64,000 nt of DNA, from NCBI RefSeq assembly GCF_014636295.1, contig NZ_BMEC01000006.1, positions 248,001 through 312,000 on the forward strand. Direction: 5' to 3'. The position numbers and the translations under genes are program-made. Below the pieces are notes generated by a model. It had not been told where the DNA came from. It worked only from the letters and a program-made list of their open reading frames with translations, and searched no databases. This DNA is from Marivirga lumbricoides (GTDB taxonomy: Bacteria > Bacteroidota > Bacteroidia > Cytophagales > Cyclobacteriaceae). This document shows, one piece after another, positions 55,371 to 63,873 of this stretch (within the stretch, counting starts at the first letter, position 1; every line of letters starts with the position of its first letter).

Positions 55371-55675
55371 TTTAAGATAACCTGGATAAACTTTACTTTT
55401 CTGGGCACAGATGATTGGTTCAGGATTTCAATTCTGTCCGCATGCTCATGAATGTTTTCCGAAAGCTTTGGGTTGTTGTAATCGTACTCGCCAAAGTCCG
55501 AGCTGATCCGGATACCGGATTCGGCTTCCAGCAAAATCCAGAGTTCGTTAAAGGCAGCCAGCCTGATTTCCTGCTGGGGCTCCAGGTTTAAATCCTGAAA
55601 TACCAAGCGATAGATTTGAAAGCCTCTTTCCTGCACCCTTTGGGGAATGTATCGTATGGCTAATTCTTCAGTCAT
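55367..55675 (-). CDS. Small beta-rich protein, possible structural protein
   Basis: The protein has 102 residues from ATG 55675, an 8-base overlap with the upstream gene. Segments such as FNELWILLEAESGIRISSDFG and RIEILNQSSVPRKVKFIQVIL alternate like a beta sandwich; phage fibre or capsid accessory proteins show this kind of pattern. No family recognised. Confidence 0.52.
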   Translation of the reverse strand: MTEELAIRYIPQRVQERGFQIYRLVFQDLNLEPQQEIRLAAFNELWILLEAESGIRISSDFGEYDYNNPKLSENIHEHADRIEILNQSSVPRKVKFIQVILK

Positions 55676-55988
55676 TCTTAAGCACTTCAGGATTTTCATC
55701 AATCATCAACCAGAGCCTTACTTGATAAGGCCCGGAGGTATACCCAGCATCTTTAAATGCACCGGTCACATAATCTCCACTGATTTCTATATCCAAGGGA
55801 TGAATGGGCAGATTCGGGATCGGCTCATTCAGTTCAATCTCATTGAAGTTGCAGTTGGTATCAAAGTTGAACAGGTAACGGTCCTGCTTCAAGCGGTCAT
55901 GATCACGGAAAATGGAAGTGGGTTCTATCACTTCGGTTTTCATCTCAATGCCCCTGGGGCTAAATAGAGTTAATTCTCCCAGTATCAT
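55668..55988 (-). CDS. Small protein of unknown function (particle module)
   Basis: The protein has 106 residues, acidic, predicted mostly beta (YLFNFDTNCNFNEIEL, YVTGAFKDAGYTSGPYQVRLW). It lies 3 bases after the next beta-rich gene. No family recognised. Confidence 0.52.
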   Translation of the reverse strand: MILGELTLFSPRGIEMKTEVIEPTSIFRDHDRLKQDRYLFNFDTNCNFNEIELNEPIPNLPIHPLDIEISGDYVTGAFKDAGYTSGPYQVRLWLMIDENPEVLKND

Positions 55989-55991
55989 CGC

Positions 55992-56561
55992 TTAGTAATC
56001 ATCTTCTTCATCGTCATTGATGCCACCATCACCATAATTCTCAGGTGCGGGATGCACTTCCAGTTTTACCATGCCCAATCCGGCATACTTGCTTTCCCAT
56101 ACCCAATAGTCTTCCTTAAAATCCGTCCAGAAATCTCTGATTTCAACTGTTACAGGATCCTTGAATTTATCCTTCTGATCGTTCAATTTAAGTTCGGCCA
56201 TTTCCAGTCGCTTAGGTTGGGCGTAATACAGCTTTTCACCTTCCTTTACTTCAATTCGGTACACCACCGGCTGGCTTCCGATCAGGTCATCCCGCAAACC
56301 GCAGACCAACGCCTGATTGATGTAGGTATCCTGGGCACTGCCGACATATACCCGGTTATGGTGTATTTTCTGATCCGGGGCACCGTGGGTAATGATAACT
56401 CCCACTACCTTACAACTGCTATGCGGCACTTTCTCTTTGAAGGTCTTATACTGCCCATTTTCGGTAATGGAAAATTCCACCGGCACAAAATGCCTTTTGA
56501 TCAACAGCTTTTCTGCTGCTTCTCCTTCCAATGTCATTTGCTGGATCACTTTTCTGATCAT
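55992..56561 (-). CDS. Beta-rich protein, candidate capsid-type jelly roll
   Basis: The protein has 189 residues. Strand-like segments recur (FVPVEFSITENG, CKVVGVIITHG, VVYRIEVKEGEKLYYAQ, GMVKLEVHPAPENYG) and the tail is acidic (DDEEDDY). Length and pattern would fit a single jelly-roll capsid protein; this is inference without a homologue. It overlaps the upstream gene by 4 bases. Confidence 0.52.
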   Translation of the reverse strand: MIRKVIQQMTLEGEAAEKLLIKRHFVPVEFSITENGQYKTFKEKVPHSSCKVVGVIITHGAPDQKIHHNRVYVGSAQDTYINQALVCGLRDDLIGSQPVVYRIEVKEGEKLYYAQPKRLEMAELKLNDQKDKFKDPVTVEIRDFWTDFKEDYWVWESKYAGLGMVKLEVHPAPENYGDGGINDDEEDDY

Positions 56562-56950
56562 ATTTCCTCCTCCAATAAAAGCACCACCGACACCTGATAG
56601 CCATTGCCCAATACCGCCCGCTCATGATCTTTGTCCTCATAGCGCACTTTAACCGACAAATCCCCAGGCTGCACTTCACCCAAATCAAAAAACCGCTCCC
56701 GAGGTGCCACACTGATGCTGGAGATCAGGATCTTGCTGTCAAAGCCTTCCGGGAAAAGCTCATCGCCTCCAATTTCAATGCGCTGACTGCCCCGATAGTA
56801 CAACTTATTGGGAAAGTCAGAGGTAAGTTGCAGGCCCTTGACAAAAGCAGTCTTCTTAGGCAGCTCCCACTTCACCGGGGTGTAGGGCTTATTGGCCTCA
56901 TCAATATGAAAAGTGAAGGTTTTTCGTACTTCTCTTGTCTTATTTTCCAT
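56558..56950 (-). CDS. Small beta-rich protein, candidate capsid-type jelly roll
   Basis: The protein has 130 residues. Strands are seen in VRKTFTFHIDEA, TAFVKGLQLTSDF, SQRIEIGGDEL and YQVSVVLLLEEE. It overlaps the 189-residue gene by 4 bases and lies 11 bases after the 208-residue gene. The trio of beta-rich proteins in one unit is the most capsid-like part of the window. No family recognised. Confidence 0.52.
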   Translation of the reverse strand: MENKTREVRKTFTFHIDEANKPYTPVKWELPKKTAFVKGLQLTSDFPNKLYYRGSQRIEIGGDELFPEGFDSKILISSISVAPRERFFDLGEVQPGDLSVKVRYEDKDHERAVLGNGYQVSVVLLLEEEI

Positions 56951-56961
56951 GAATAATTTGA

Positions 56962-57588
56962 TTATGCTGGAACCGTGGAAGTACCAGCTAATACGACTTT
57001 AATAAGTGTTTTTTCCGGGGCATCCTCTCCTAATTCTATTGTAAACTCAAACTCTTCATCATCTCTAACAAACCTTGGGTTTTCCAGGATGTAAGTTCCT
57101 AGGTTTACCTGAAAATTGTTATCTGTAATGAACTCCTGCATAGGTCTTTCATCAATAATAATCTTCTTATTGGCCATGAAGGTGAATACTCCATTTTGAA
57201 GGCCCGCTACTTTTTTGATAGAATCAAAATTAGCCATTTTTAGAACTTTCTTAAGTTCAAGTTCACTATCAGGCAAGTCGCCTTCGAAGATTACTGCCAG
57301 TAATATGATCCTGTTACAAAGGAACAGCCGATCTTTCGGCAACTTAGTTTGAGTAACATTAGTGATTCCAATTTCTTTGGAATCCTGGGTTTCAAACATA
57401 TTAATATTGGCCTTTCCTCCTGCTTTCTTTATTGAGTAGTAAGAAGCATCTGCCAACATCAACCGTCCTTCTTTGATCCCTTCGGCTACTTTCACCATAG
57501 CTGGGTCAAACTTTTTACCCTGCTCTCTCAAAGAAAGGTGGGCATTAACGATTTCGAGAAACTGTTCTCTTGAATTTTTCCGTACCAT
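56962..57588 (-). CDS. Candidate major structural protein of the particle module
   Basis: The protein has 208 residues with no membrane helix. The N-terminal third is helical (SREQFLEIVNAHLSLREQG); the rest is beta-rich (LFLCNRIILLAVIFEG, FEFTIELGEDAPEKTLIKVV). It has its own 109-base upstream gap, suggesting a separate promoter and high expression. It is the best candidate for the major capsid or shell protein. Its family is not recognised, so the role is inferred from position. Confidence 0.5.
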   Translation of the reverse strand: MVRKNSREQFLEIVNAHLSLREQGKKFDPAMVKVAEGIKEGRLMLADASYYSIKKAGGKANINMFETQDSKEIGITNVTQTKLPKDRLFLCNRIILLAVIFEGDLPDSELELKKVLKMANFDSIKKVAGLQNGVFTFMANKKIIIDERPMQEFITDNNFQVNLGTYILENPRFVRDDEEFEFTIELGEDAPEKTLIKVVLAGTSTVPA

Positions 57589-57697
57589 GTTATAGATGTT
57601 AGAATTTAGATAATTAATCAGGTGTTAGAGGACTGAAAGCCTACTTTGAAGCCAATTCAGTCTTTTGGAATTTGCTTTTTGCAATTTGGAATTTCAC

Positions 57698-58291
57698 TTA
57701 TGCTACTGCATTGATTTCTAGTGCATCTGACCCCTTCAATTCTGCAATATCAGGATTGCCTAACTCACCAAGTCCTCCCACTGAATCAACGCCTTGAAGC
57801 TCGGGTTGCCCAATCAAGTTATCCGCATTACCATCTTCCAGTTGGCGGATGATGTCATCCACTTCTGAAGTATCGAAGTTGCCGATATCACCAATATCCC
57901 CGTTAAGCATGAGTATTTCACCGTCCTCCAAACCATTAAGGCCAAGCTTTTCACTCAGTGAAGGAGACAATTTGTCCAGGTATACTTTCTTGCCCAGGGC
58001 CTTCAGTGAGGATAACGCCCTATTTTTGGCGTTGGCTACTTCATCCTGAAAGCCATCCATTCCAGAAACGTTTTCTTCATTTCGCTGGACAAAGCCATTT
58101 GAAGCCACCATACCCACTCCGGCTGAAGTCAACCAATCATACTGGTACCAGGCACCACCAAAGATGGTAGCGGCTCCGATCCATAGCGAATGTCGTCCGA
58201 CTGCTGACCCGGCTACCATGCCCACTAGCCCTGAACCGAGATTCTTACCTGTTTCAATCAGGCTATTTTTGATTAAAACTTTCTTTTCCAT
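57698..58291 (-). CDS. Gly-rich membrane protein
   Basis: The protein has 197 residues. A hydrophobic Gly/Ala N-terminal region (GSGLVGMVAGSAVGRHS, then ATIFGGAWY and TSAGVGMVAS, about 18-65) precedes an acidic C-terminal tail with repeated LGELG/GDIG words. The layout suits a membrane-embedded virion protein. No family recognised. Confidence 0.55.
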   Translation of the reverse strand: MEKKVLIKNSLIETGKNLGSGLVGMVAGSAVGRHSLWIGAATIFGGAWYQYDWLTSAGVGMVASNGFVQRNEENVSGMDGFQDEVANAKNRALSSLKALGKKVYLDKLSPSLSEKLGLNGLEDGEILMLNGDIGDIGNFDTSEVDDIIRQLEDGNADNLIGQPELQGVDSVGGLGELGNPDIAELKGSDALEINAVA

Positions 58292-58319
58292 GATGATATC
58301 TTTAAGTTGTTAATTCAAG

Positions 58320-59750
58320 TTACAGAAGCGCAGTAGGTACCAGCCTCTTGGATTTCTTGCGGGCGCTTTTCTTTTTAGTCTTTGTCTTGCCAGTACTTTT
58401 AAAGCGTCCTTTGGCATCTCTTGGGATTCCATCTACTGATTTTGACCTTCCCTTGTTCGTCCTTGTGGATTGCTTAACCACATAATAGATACCTCCTCCG
58501 GCTACCAGAACCCCTGCCCCGATAAGCAAGGGTGTTTTGTTCTTTTGAAAGAACCCATTCTTTTCTTCCGGTTTGTCCGTGGTTTGTACTTCAGTGGAAG
58601 GTGCCGGTGCTCGTCTGACTAAGGCCGTAGTGGTTGGGGTCGTACTGGGCATTGAGGTGATTTTAGTGGTCACAGGGGACTGTGTAGCTGTGGCTGGCCT
58701 TCGTACCAGCGAAGTGGTAGGCTGGCTAAACCTAACCAGCGGCTTGGGAATAGGCTGCGGTGGCTTCACCGGAGTGGCTCCACCCCCAGGTTTAGTGGGA
58801 GTAGGCACAAAGGATTTAGCCGTACTTACGAGGTTCTTTACATCAGACTGTGTCTTCTTGGCCTTATCAAACACCCCGGTAATCTTGCTCAGCAAAGCGG
58901 AGATGGAAGCCACCGCTCCGGAAGCAGCCGCTACAGCTGTCCCCGTCACCACTACACCCAGGCCTTCCACTTCCATGCCGTCATTCAGTAATTGCTCCAC
59001 CTCATCGGCATCGGCCTCTACAATCATCTTTTCAAAGGGATCCACATAATCATCTACCTCAGATAACGGACTTCCTAACTCAAAACCATTCAATGGCACT
59101 GATTTATCGGTATTGCCTTTTCCTGTAAGAATGGCTTTTTTGAGGTTCTCTTTTTTACCACCAGCCAACTCATAAATCTTATCGGCTTTCTTGATAGCCT
59201 CTTTCAGCTTGACAAACCCACTCATGCTCATGCCCCGCTTTCGGGCTTCGGAATCACTGAGATAGCCGAAACGTAATCGTTCTGCTACTTTCATCAGGTT
59301 GGTTTTCATGGCCAGTAAAAAGCCGTTCCTTAGTAATATGGTAGCCGGGTTCAGATAACGGTTCACTGTTTTCACGACTGGTGTGATCACTTTCTTGGCT
59401 GTAAACTTGGCGGCATTGGATACACCTTTGGCTACCGGTTTGATTACTTTTTTACCGACAAACTTGGCGGCATTCTTTAAACCCCGGCCAATCTTTTTTA
59501 AGAAACCCAGTTCGCCTAATCCATCTATTACATAAAGATTCTCTTCCACATCTGCATACATGATCACATTGCCGTCTTCGTCCTGTATCTCGTAAGCGAT
59601 ATCGGGGCTTTGAACATAGCCGAGCGCTTCCAGGGCTTCAATCTGCTGGCCGCTCATTTCTCCCTCTTCAAGGCTTTCAAAATCTATGTCCTGGATGTCT
59701 ACATTATCCAGTCCTGAAGCTGTAAATCCATCTAATCTATGCAGTTCCAT
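58320..59750 (-). CDS. Large membrane/structural protein with Lys-rich tail
   Basis: The protein has 476 residues. An acidic N-terminus (1-75) precedes a basic region with repeated KKVIKPVAKGVSNAAKFTAKK words (about 85-125), a hydrophobic Ala/Gly segment (about 267-290), a Pro/Thr-rich linker (320-395), a membrane helix (about 407-427) and a strongly basic C-terminus (KTKTKKKSARKKSKR). The tail could bind DNA inside a particle. No family recognised. Confidence 0.58.
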   Translation of the reverse strand: MELHRLDGFTASGLDNVDIQDIDFESLEEGEMSGQQIEALEALGYVQSPDIAYEIQDEDGNVIMYADVEENLYVIDGLGELGFLKKIGRGLKNAAKFVGKKVIKPVAKGVSNAAKFTAKKVITPVVKTVNRYLNPATILLRNGFLLAMKTNLMKVAERLRFGYLSDSEARKRGMSMSGFVKLKEAIKKADKIYELAGGKKENLKKAILTGKGNTDKSVPLNGFELGSPLSEVDDYVDPFEKMIVEADADEVEQLLNDGMEVEGLGVVVTGTAVAAASGAVASISALLSKITGVFDKAKKTQSDVKNLVSTAKSFVPTPTKPGGGATPVKPPQPIPKPLVRFSQPTTSLVRRPATATQSPVTTKITSMPSTTPTTTALVRRAPAPSTEVQTTDKPEEKNGFFQKNKTPLLIGAGVLVAGGGIYYVVKQSTRTNKGRSKSVDGIPRDAKGRFKSTGKTKTKKKSARKKSKRLVPTALL

Positions 59751-59756
59751 AATTCA

Positions 59757-60680
59757 TCAAGTTAAAATTTCAGTTAGTTTATAAGCGCCTAAGCCTATTC
59801 CTAAAGCCAGAAATATTTTTCCCGTGAGTCCCAGGCCTATTATCTTGCCTTTGGCTCTCGGTGCAGTTTGTTTTTCCAATGCAAGTGCCACCTCTACCTT
59901 CGGCTGAGCTTGTGTTAGCTGCAACACCGGCTGGGATGAGATTTTCTGTTCAGGCACCTTTCGGAGGGTTAGCATATCAGGTGTTGTCATCTGGTTTTGC
60001 TTATGACCAAACTTCCTAATTTGCCGAAGCGGTAGCCTCGGTTGCTTTAAGTTATAGATACCTAATCCATCGATGAGCAAGTCGGCTGAATCTACACCAC
60101 TGACTTCCCGGATGCCGTTGATCTCGCCCACAGGTTTTCGGTCGTCTATATCAAAATCCCGGGCTTCCGAATACGGTACTTCATAGTTGAACTGGTCAGT
60201 AACACAGTCCAGCGTGAAGTAACCAGTCTCATTTGGTACAATGGGATAGATATGCTGGAAATAGGGCTTGATTCCGTATTTGGTGATTCGTACTTTGTGC
60301 GGGATGTCCAAGTTGGTAAGTATGCTGGAAATAAAAACCGAATAGCAGTCACAATCCACGCCTGTTTTGCGGTCTGTCCAGGTGCGGGATGGTCGCCTGA
60401 CCTGTTCTACCCCGGCTTTGTCCCTGGCATACTGAATGTGGTTGTAGACAAAATCCCAAATGTTCTCGCAGGTATCTTGTAGCGTTTTACCTTTCAGGGT
60501 TTTAGCCAAAAGGGCTGTATCTCCCTTCGTATCCCTTACGACCTGTTTGATCAGGTTGATGGTGTGGTGTAGCTGCGCCTTGCCTTCGGGACGGATTACC
60601 TTGTCCTGACCACTACTTTTAGGAAAAAGCTTGTCAAACGCATGGCCTGGGGCGATATGTCGTTTCTTCAGGGCTTGCAT
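59757..60680 (-). CDS. Transglutaminase-like cysteine protease/amidase
   Basis: The protein has 307 residues. GVDCDCYSVFISSIL (Cys110), FQHIYPIVP (His143) and YFTLDCV (Asp158) form the Cys-His-Asp triad of the transglutaminase-like fold. A single C-terminal membrane helix (IIGLGLTGKIFLALGIGLGAY) follows a Gln/Pro-rich linker. In a phage-like setting such an enzyme may process structural proteins or the cell envelope. It abuts the LEA_2 gene with a one-base overlap. Confidence 0.75.
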   Translation of the reverse strand: MQALKKRHIAPGHAFDKLFPKSSGQDKVIRPEGKAQLHHTINLIKQVVRDTKGDTALLAKTLKGKTLQDTCENIWDFVYNHIQYARDKAGVEQVRRPSRTWTDRKTGVDCDCYSVFISSILTNLDIPHKVRITKYGIKPYFQHIYPIVPNETGYFTLDCVTDQFNYEVPYSEARDFDIDDRKPVGEINGIREVSGVDSADLLIDGLGIYNLKQPRLPLRQIRKFGHKQNQMTTPDMLTLRKVPEQKISSQPVLQLTQAQPKVEVALALEKQTAPRAKGKIIGLGLTGKIFLALGIGLGAYKLTEILT

Positions 60681-61141
60681 CAGATGGCGAGTTTGAGGGT
60701 TTCTTGCTGCTGGTATGGGATACCGTTGACTTTTGTGGTCACCGTGGAGACCACATCCAGCACGGCTTCTTGTCCACTGCGGATTTTTTGTACGAGTTCA
60801 GTGCCTAAGACCTGGATGAGCGAGAGCCACCCAGCTGACTGAATGGTGATATTGAAGGACTCTTCTCCATTGGCAGGTAGTTGGATGGTTTCATCCTTGA
60901 CCTGAGACGAACCGAGAGAGGCATCTTTATAAGTAAGATTGACAAAAGGATACTGAATGGAAAGGTTGATCGGGTTGGGATTTTGCAAACGGACGTTTGC
61001 CTTAAGCTCAATGCCCGACAGGCTGACCTTGTTGACCTGCAGGGATGTTCTGGTCACAATGGTCTTAGAGGCTTGATTGAGCCTGAGTAAATACCGGCCT
61101 GCGAAAAAAGCGGCCGCTCCACCTACTATCCATTTAAGCAT
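60680..61141 (-). CDS. LEA type 2 family membrane-anchored protein
   Basis: The protein has 153 residues. An N-terminal membrane helix (WIVGGAAAFFAGRYLL) precedes an immunoglobulin-like LEA_2 domain with SGIELKANVRLQNPNPINLS, the NPNP signature of the family. It opens the minus-strand module, 185 bases from the divergent small HTH gene. Such proteins bind or coat envelopes and occur on cell surfaces; its role here is unknown. Confidence 0.75.
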   Translation of the reverse strand: MLKWIVGGAAAFFAGRYLLRLNQASKTIVTRTSLQVNKVSLSGIELKANVRLQNPNPINLSIQYPFVNLTYKDASLGSSQVKDETIQLPANGEESFNITIQSAGWLSLIQVLGTELVQKIRSGQEAVLDVVSTVTTKVNGIPYQQQETLKLAI

Positions 61142-61326
61142 TTGAGTTACTTTTTTTACCCAAATGAATATTTATTTTCTATGCAGTCCAAATGGGTCTG
61201 GGATAGCCTGTTTTGGTCAGGGAATAATGTGGAATAAAGTGTATTTTACCGGTTCTAAAGGTTGTTTTCTGTGATATCACTAAAACCTTGGAGTTTAAAT
61301 ATTTAATCACCCTAAATGGTCTTAAA

Positions 61327-61512
61327 ATGATCGAAGAAAATTTGAACATGAAGTTTATGAGCAAAGGAGATCTTGCTAAAAAACTTAATGTAAGTTCAGA
61401 AACACTAAGGTTAAAAATGAAAGAAATCAAGGGGCTAGATACTAGTAGGAGAAAGCTCTTGTACCCCTGGGAGGTGAAATTGATTTATCTTCATTTTGGT
61501 TATGGGAAGTAG
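61327..61512 (+). CDS. Small HTH protein, DUF4248-like
   Basis: The protein has 61 residues from ATG 61327; the frame extends to TTG 61288. MSKGDLAKKLNVSSETLRLK is a clear HTH, followed by LYPWEVKLIYLHFG like the conserved end of the DUF4248-type gene at 49993-50256. It is divergent from the LEA_2 gene and is a candidate regulator of the particle module. Confidence 0.58.
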   Translation: MIEENLNMKFMSKGDLAKKLNVSSETLRLKMKEIKGLDTSRRKLLYPWEVKLIYLHFGYGK

Positions 61513-61597
61513 TTTTTCTCGTCATAAGGTGGTTTTCCAAGGAGGATTTATTTTGACGACTATTTAGGTACTTTTAGTGCGTACACCATATATTTTT

Positions 61598-61621
61598 TAA
61601 ACCATTACTTGAATTGGTTTA
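61598..61621 (+). promoter_or_regulatory. Inverted repeat upstream of the AbiE pair
   Basis: TAAACCA and TGGTTTA flank a 10-base spacer, 22 bases before the antitoxin start at 61644. AbiEi antitoxins repress their own promoter through inverted repeats, so this is a candidate operator. Confidence 0.4.
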
Positions 61622-61643
61622 TTTTTATCACGAAATTAGTACT

Positions 61644-62417
61644 ATGAGTACCCATAATGAATCTAAAATAAACCAACTCTTGCAGCTACAACCACCTGGC
61701 GTTGTACTATTAGCCTCTTGGTTAACCGAGAAAGGATACAGCCTTGATTTGCAGAAGCGATACCGTAAAAGCAAGTGGTTAGAATCCATAGGTTCGGGGG
61801 CTATGAAGCGAACCGGGGAAAAGGTGGATGTTACAGGTGCCCTGTTTGCTCTCCAATCTCAAAAAGGCATGAGCATACATATAGGTGCCAAGTCAGCCCT
61901 GGCTTACTTGGGTAAAGTGCAGTATCTGGAACTTAACTCCAAAAAAGTTTTTCTCTTTGGCGATAAAAATGAAAAATTACCAGCCTGGTTCAATCAATAC
62001 CAATGGGGTGTTGAGATCAATTACTATAGTACCTCATTTCTTCCTCCTGGCAGGGGGTTAACTACCATAGACCAGGCCGCTTTCCAACTCAAAATATCCA
62101 GTGCAGCCCGGGCTATGATGGAATGCCTTTACCTGGTGCCGGAAGAACAGCCACTACTAGAATGTTATGAGTTGATGGAGAGTTTGAACAATCTGCCACC
62201 GGCCAAGGTACAAACACTACTGGAAGCCTGTACTTCTGTGAAGGTGAAGAGGCTGTTCCTGTACCTGGCGGAAAAAGCCAACCATGCTTGGTTTAATCAC
62301 TTGAAGCATGATCAGATAGATTTGGGTAGCGGCAAAAGAAGCCTGGTAAAAAACGGAACTTATGTAGCTAAATATCAAATCACCGTACCTCAAGAATTGG
62401 AAAATTATGGCCACTGA
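61644..62417 (+). CDS. abiEi: AbiEi-type antitoxin
   Basis: The protein has 257 residues from ATG 61644. The N-terminal winged-helix region (WLTEKGYSLDLQKRYRKSKW then GGAL-like segment TGALFALQSQ) and C-terminal domain (AARAMMECLYLVPEEQ) match AbiEi antitoxins of the type IV abortive-infection system. It overlaps the nucleotidyltransferase gene by 11 bases. It would neutralise the toxin indirectly and repress the operon. Confidence 0.82.
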   Translation: MSTHNESKINQLLQLQPPGVVLLASWLTEKGYSLDLQKRYRKSKWLESIGSGAMKRTGEKVDVTGALFALQSQKGMSIHIGAKSALAYLGKVQYLELNSKKVFLFGDKNEKLPAWFNQYQWGVEINYYSTSFLPPGRGLTTIDQAAFQLKISSAARAMMECLYLVPEEQPLLECYELMESLNNLPPAKVQTLLEACTSVKVKRLFLYLAEKANHAWFNHLKHDQIDLGSGKRSLVKNGTYVAKYQITVPQELENYGH

Positions 62418-63306
62418 AACTTACAAAAGGCAAGTAGCTCTATTGCTGGATGTGCTTCCGGAGGTGGCTAAAGAAGAAATCTTTGCGTTGCACGGAGGCA
62501 CGGCCATCAATTTGTTTGTCCGCAATATGCCTCGTTTATCCGTAGATATTGACCTGACCTATCTTCCTATTGAAGACAGAAAAGATTCATTACAAAATAT
62601 ATCGGATGGCCTTTCCAGGATAAATGAAAATATTCTTACTATCCTGCCAAAAGCCAAGATATCCCTCGTTGAGGAAACCTCTAAGCTTCTGATAGCCCAT
62701 CAGGGTGCGCAAATCAAACTGGAAGTTAACCAAACCAACCGGGGAGCTTTGCACGATCCCAAAATACTGCCATTATGCGAAAAAGCACAGGAAGAGTTTG
62801 AGGCTTTTTGTGAGGTGCCTGTCGTTGGTATGGGCCAACTCTATGGCGGTAAGATATGTGCAGCCTTAGATCGTCAGCATCCACGAGACCTTTTTGATGT
62901 GAAGTACTTTTTAGAAAATACTGAATTCACTGATGAGCATAGAGAAGGGTTGCTATTAGCCATCCTAAGTAGTAACCGACCATTGGAAGAATTGCTCTAT
63001 CCTAACTATCTTGATCAGCGTGCTGCATTAGTCAATCAATTTGAAGGCATGGCCAATGAGCCCTTCAGTTATGAGGATTTTGAAAAAGCCAGAGAGAATC
63101 TTATTGAAACAATCCATGGATCATTGACCGATGATGATAAAGCTTTCCTGATTTCAATTCAAAGCCTTCAGTCAGACTGGAGCATTTACAATTTTGAGCG
63201 TTTTCCTTCTATTCAATGGAAGTTGCAGAATTTGCAGAGATTGAAAGAAAATAATCCCGAAAAGTATAAGAGACAATTGCCAGATTTGAAAAATAGGTTG
63301 AGTTAA
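62407..63306 (+). CDS. abiEii: AbiEii nucleotidyltransferase toxin
   Basis: The protein has 299 residues. The nucleotidyltransferase motifs are intact: HGGTAINLF (29-37) and VDIDLTYLP with Asp47 and Asp49, with KICAALDRQHPRDLFDVKYF (motif IV region, about 150-170) downstream. AbiEii enzymes transfer nucleotides to tRNA or other targets and stop growth during phage infection. Co-translation with abiEi through an 11-base overlap. Confidence 0.9.
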   Translation: MATETYKRQVALLLDVLPEVAKEEIFALHGGTAINLFVRNMPRLSVDIDLTYLPIEDRKDSLQNISDGLSRINENILTILPKAKISLVEETSKLLIAHQGAQIKLEVNQTNRGALHDPKILPLCEKAQEEFEAFCEVPVVGMGQLYGGKICAALDRQHPRDLFDVKYFLENTEFTDEHREGLLLAILSSNRPLEELLYPNYLDQRAALVNQFEGMANEPFSYEDFEKARENLIETIHGSLTDDDKAFLISIQSLQSDWSIYNFERFPSIQWKLQNLQRLKENNPEKYKRQLPDLKNRLS

Positions 63307-63352
63307 TGATCAATTTTGCCGTCTGGCAATAAATACCGTATTTTGCACCTGA

Positions 63353-63793
63353 ATGCAGCAATTCAAAAAAATATCATCCCTTTTCTTTCCGAGCATATTC
63401 AGTATGCTCATGCTGCATCAGGCTTTGCCGCATAGTCATCATCAGCATGAACTTATTGATTTAGTTGAAGCTTCCGAGCATCATCATTCGCATGCTCACA
63501 GTCACGACCATGACAAAGAAGAAAATAAAGATTCAAATGATCATTCCGGATTTTTGGATTTTCTATTGGGCAGTCATGCACACACCTATCATTCCAATGA
63601 TTTTGAGGTAAGGAATATTGCCAAGCAGCAAATTAAAGTAAAGGAATTTTCGGCTTTTACTCTGCCATTAGTTCATACTTTCTTATTTAAAAAAGAAAGT
63701 GAGCCTGATAGAATCATAGTCTATCAGCCACCAGGCAATTTTGATTTTCATTTATCAACCCCCTCGCTCAGAGGCCCTCCCGTTTTAGGTTAA
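63353..63793 (+). CDS. His-rich exported protein, metal-linked
   Basis: The protein has 146 residues with an N-terminal membrane or signal segment (SSLFFPSIFSMLMLHQALP) and a His/Asp-rich stretch (HHSHAHSHDHDK and more, about 26-60). His-rich proteins bind zinc, nickel, cobalt or copper. It lies 80 bases before a TolC-like gene, as in Cus/Czc-type efflux loci. The metal is unknown. Confidence 0.7.
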   Translation: MQQFKKISSLFFPSIFSMLMLHQALPHSHHQHELIDLVEASEHHHSHAHSHDHDKEENKDSNDHSGFLDFLLGSHAHTYHSNDFEVRNIAKQQIKVKEFSAFTLPLVHTFLFKKESEPDRIIVYQPPGNFDFHLSTPSLRGPPVLG

Positions 63794-63873
63794 TCTTTCT
63801 GTGTTTGCCATCTGGCTATACCAGACTTGGCGAACCGAGTTTTTAAGGTTTAACCTAAATCATTTATTATTTC

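Larger units (their letters stand above)
33824..61512. mobile_element. Integrated element (prophage-like), minimal visible extent
   Basis: The left edge is the tRNA-Thr fragment followed by a tyrosine recombinase. Content includes a RadA-like ATPase, DNA methyltransferases, toxin-antitoxin, a defence-like cassette and a dense one-strand block of small genes with lysis-type enzymes. No conjugation genes (coupling ATPase, relaxase, tra) and no tailed-phage genes are seen. The matching intact tRNA-Thr is not in the window, so the element probably extends past 61.5 kb, perhaps beyond 64 kb with the AbiE and metal-efflux genes as cargo. Confidence 0.7.

Noticed and set aside
33824-61512. Integrative conjugative element
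   Set aside because: No relaxase, coupling protein or tra-type genes are visible in the window.
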